Shown here: positions 5,417 to 6,856 of the stretch, piece by piece
How the letters are laid out: each line of letters opens with the position of its first letter
Numbering within the stretch: position 1 is the stretch's first letter
NCBI GenBank assembly: GCA_945861255.1
Contig: CAMAUG010000212.1
Location: forward strand, 1-6,856
Length of the DNA: 6,856 nt
Direction of reading: 5' to 3'
Source of the DNA: Candidatus Sulfopaludibacter sp. SbA3
GTDB lineage: Bacteria > Acidobacteriota > Terriglobia > Bryobacterales > Bryobacteraceae
The notes under the pieces: model-generated
What the model saw: the letters and a program-made list of their open reading frames with translations, nothing else
What the model was told of the DNA's origin: nothing
The model's database searches: none
Translations under genes and position numbers: made by a program

Positions 5417-6658
5417 TCACTGAACCGCATTGCTCAGCAGCTCCGCGGTCCACCGGAGGGATGAGCCGTAGGCCATCGTGATGGAGGCGACCGGGATACC
5501 CAGCCCTCCCGCGGAACGTTCGACCGCGTCCCAATCGCCGGCCTCGTATTCGCGAATCACGGAAAAGATTCGCTCGAGCGGTTCCCCGGCCGGCGCGGTT
5601 CCCAGCAGCGCGGCGGTGACGGGCGCGGCCACTCCGGTTTCCTCCAGCACTTGGTCGAGCGGGCGATCCACTAGTGCATCCAACATGGAAAACAGCCCCA
5701 TGACAAACGCCTGATCGCTTGAGGGAAGCCCGGCCGCGTCCGCCAACAGGCTGGAAAAGCGGGCACGCAGAACGGACTGCGTGACCAGTTCGTCCGGTTT
5801 GTCGCTGGCCAGCGTGGGCAAGGCAGCCAACGCCACCCAGCGGCGAATGCCCGTCTCCCCCAGAACCATCAAGGCCGATCTGATGGAGGAAATCCCACCC
5901 CTGTGCCCGAACAGAGCCGAGTTCACGAAGCGCAGCAATTTGTAAGAAAAAGCGACATCCGTGGAAATGAGCAGCCCCAGATGCTGGAAATCGAGTTCCG
6001 GTGCCTGTAACTCCCGCAGCAGGCGCAAGCACGCCATCTTCGCGGCCGGAATCTGGCGGTCACGCATTAGCTGAGGGCGCGCGAAAAAGTAGCCTTGAAA
6101 ATAGTCGTAGCCGGCCTGCAAAGCCCACTCGAACTCCTCGTGGGTTTCCACTTTTTCCGCGAGCATCGCTATGCCGCGGGCGCCATAGGTGCGCAACATG
6201 CGCTCCTGTCCGGCGCGGGACGTGGTGCGCATGTCCACCTTGATGATGTCGGCCCAGCGGGTGAGTTCATTCGTATTGGATTTGACGATGAAGTCGTCGA
6301 GCGCGATCTGGTAGCCTTCCTTATGCAGCGCACGGCAGGCCGCGATGACATCGGTATCCGCCTCCACGGTTTCCAGTAGTTCCACGACGGTGAGCTCTTG
6401 AGGCAGGACGGAGTGCAACCCGCTCAACAGCCCGGTCCGGTCGAAATTGAAGAATGCTTTCTTGCCGCCCAGCTTGCCACCCAACAAGGCCGGAAGTCCA
6501 ATGTTCAGCAGGCTATTGGCAATCACCTGGGCGGTTGCTTCCTCGGGTTGGCCGCCATCGAACTGTTGGCTGGCGGCGCCGGCGCGGAACAGCAGTTCAT
6601 AGCCGTACAGATTTTTGCGCCGGTCCAGGATGGCTTGGCGGGCGACGAAAACGTCCAT
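5417..6658 (-). CDS. EAL-HDOD signalling protein (YuxH-like)
   Basis: This is a soluble 413-residue protein with an N-terminal EAL-type domain (about 1-200) and a C-terminal HDOD domain (about 203-395). EAL domains bind or hydrolyse cyclic di-GMP; HDOD domains are non-catalytic relatives of HD phosphohydrolases used in signalling. EAL landmarks are YELLFR (20-25, the ExLxR form), FFNFDR (69-74), VVELLETV (91-98), ALDDF (119-123), IIKVD (138-142), AEKVET (167-172) and YFQGYFFARP (186-195). Many metal-site acidic residues persist, but loop 6 reads DDFIVKSN rather than DDFGTG, so hydrolysis is doubtful and a binding or scaffold role is as likely. HDOD landmarks are YKLLRFVNSALFG (239-251) and ISSIRSALMVLGETGIRRW (256-274). 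The ATG (complement of 6656-6658) has no alternative start within at least 40 nt upstream. It is convergent with prmC and divergent from dinB, so it is probably transcribed alone. Confidence 0.92.
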   Translation of the reverse strand: MDVFVARQAILDRRKNLYGYELLFRAGAASQQFDGGQPEEATAQVIANSLLNIGLPALLGGKLGGKKAFFNFDRTGLLSGLHSVLPQELTVVELLETVEADTDVIAACRALHKEGYQIALDDFIVKSNTNELTRWADIIKVDMRTTSRAGQERMLRTYGARGIAMLAEKVETHEEFEWALQAGYDYFQGYFFARPQLMRDRQIPAAKMACLRLLRELQAPELDFQHLGLLISTDVAFSYKLLRFVNSALFGHRGGISSIRSALMVLGETGIRRWVALAALPTLASDKPDELVTQSVLRARFSSLLADAAGLPSSDQAFVMGLFSMLDALVDRPLDQVLEETGVAAPVTAALLGTAPAGEPLERIFSVIREYEAGDWDAVERSAGGLGIPVASITMAYGSSLRWTAELLSNAVQ

Positions 6659-6701
6659 GTCTTGCGTATCGGCGGTACCGGACGGACAATGAGCATGGGC
6701 C
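6659..6701. promoter_or_regulatory. 43-nt divergent intergenic region between EAL-HDOD gene and dinB
   Basis: This short gap must hold at least part of two opposing promoters. It contains a perfect 8-bp palindrome CGGTACCG (6673-6680). TTGCGT (6662-6667) and GACAAT (6685-6690) are 17 nt apart and form a weak -35/-10 pair for dinB, which would leave a leader of only a few bases. No obvious LexA-type operator is seen. The promoter assignment is tentative. Confidence 0.3.
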
Positions 6702-6856
6702 GTGAAAACTTACTTCCATCTCGACATGGATGCATTCTTTGTCTCCGTGGAAGAGCTGTACGATCCTTCGCTCAAGGGCAAGCCGGTGGTGGTGGGCGGG
6801 AGGCCCAACGAGCGCGGTGTAGTTTCCGCCGCGTCTTATGCTGCGCGCAAGTACGG
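6702..6856 (+). CDS. dinB: DNA polymerase IV, Y-family (5' part; runs off window)
   Basis: The first 51 residues of a translesion DNA polymerase are visible: MKTYFHLDMDAFFVSVEE, then ELYDPSLKGKPVVVGG, then RGVVSAASYAARKYG. Asp8 of the DMD motif is one of the catalytic metal ligands, and Phe13 aligns with the steric-gate residue that excludes ribonucleotides in E. coli DinB. The VVSAASYAARKYG block matches the fingers region of the family. Pol IV is an error-prone polymerase that bypasses damaged template bases. The start is GTG at 6702. An in-frame TGA at 6690-6692 rules out any start further upstream, and an ATG at 6689 is in another frame. No strong ribosome site is seen, with GGACGGA (6680-6686) rather far away. 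The second catalytic acidic pair and the little finger lie beyond the window, so intactness cannot be judged. Confidence 0.93.
   Translation, partial: MKTYFHLDMDAFFVSVEELYDPSLKGKPVVVGGRPNERGVVSAASYAARKY

Noticed and set aside
6689..6701. ATG at 6689 as the dinB start
   Set aside because: It is in a different frame from the polymerase motifs, and the correct frame has a TGA at 6690-6692, leaving GTG at 6702.
6659..6701. LexA (SOS) operator before dinB
   Set aside because: Neither a CTGT-N8-ACAG-like nor a GAAC/GTTC-type palindrome is visible; only CGGTACCG is present.

Overview
The window is bacterial chromosomal DNA, fairly GC-rich (a sampled prfA line, 4021-4080, is about 62% GC) and tightly packed. 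Gene content and order (ROK kinase; a YqhQ/DUF1385 membrane protein followed by prfA and prmC; an EAL-HDOD protein divergent from dinB), together with the protein style, suggest an Acidobacteriota (Terriglobia-type) genome. That assignment is inference from memory of family sequences, not a search result.

Layout: 1-129 holds the Walker A part of an ABC transporter ATPase that runs into a stop soon after the P-loop, so it is a remnant or truncated gene. A ROK-family sugar kinase (177-1103, probably glucokinase) follows. Positions 1104-2428 look like an accessory islet. They hold a HicAB toxin-antitoxin pair whose toxin gene carries two +1 G frameshifts in G runs (1154-1341), an intact short hicB overlapping it by one base (1341-1553), and a less GC-rich gene for an uncharacterised phospholipase-D-like protein with an HxR variant of the HKD motif (1570-2352).

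A perfect TATAAT at 2405-2410 then introduces a conserved translation-linked block: YqhQ/DUF1385 membrane protein (2429-3433), peptide chain release factor 1 (3434-4522, start codon directly abutting the previous stop) and PrmC (4559-5410), which methylates the GGQ glutamine of that release factor. PrmC ends 6 nt from the end of a convergent minus-strand gene for an EAL-HDOD signalling protein (5417-6658). That gene is divergent, across only 43 nt, from the start of dinB (DNA polymerase IV, 6702 to the window edge).

Most of the window is housekeeping. The parts that merit a second look are the damaged hicA, the neighbouring PLD-like gene, the 16S-tail-like sequence just before the prmC start, and the truncated ABC gene with its tandem 12-mer. 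No CRISPR array, tRNA, rRNA, insertion sequence or convincing intrinsic terminator was seen. No stretch over 300 bases lacks a gene.
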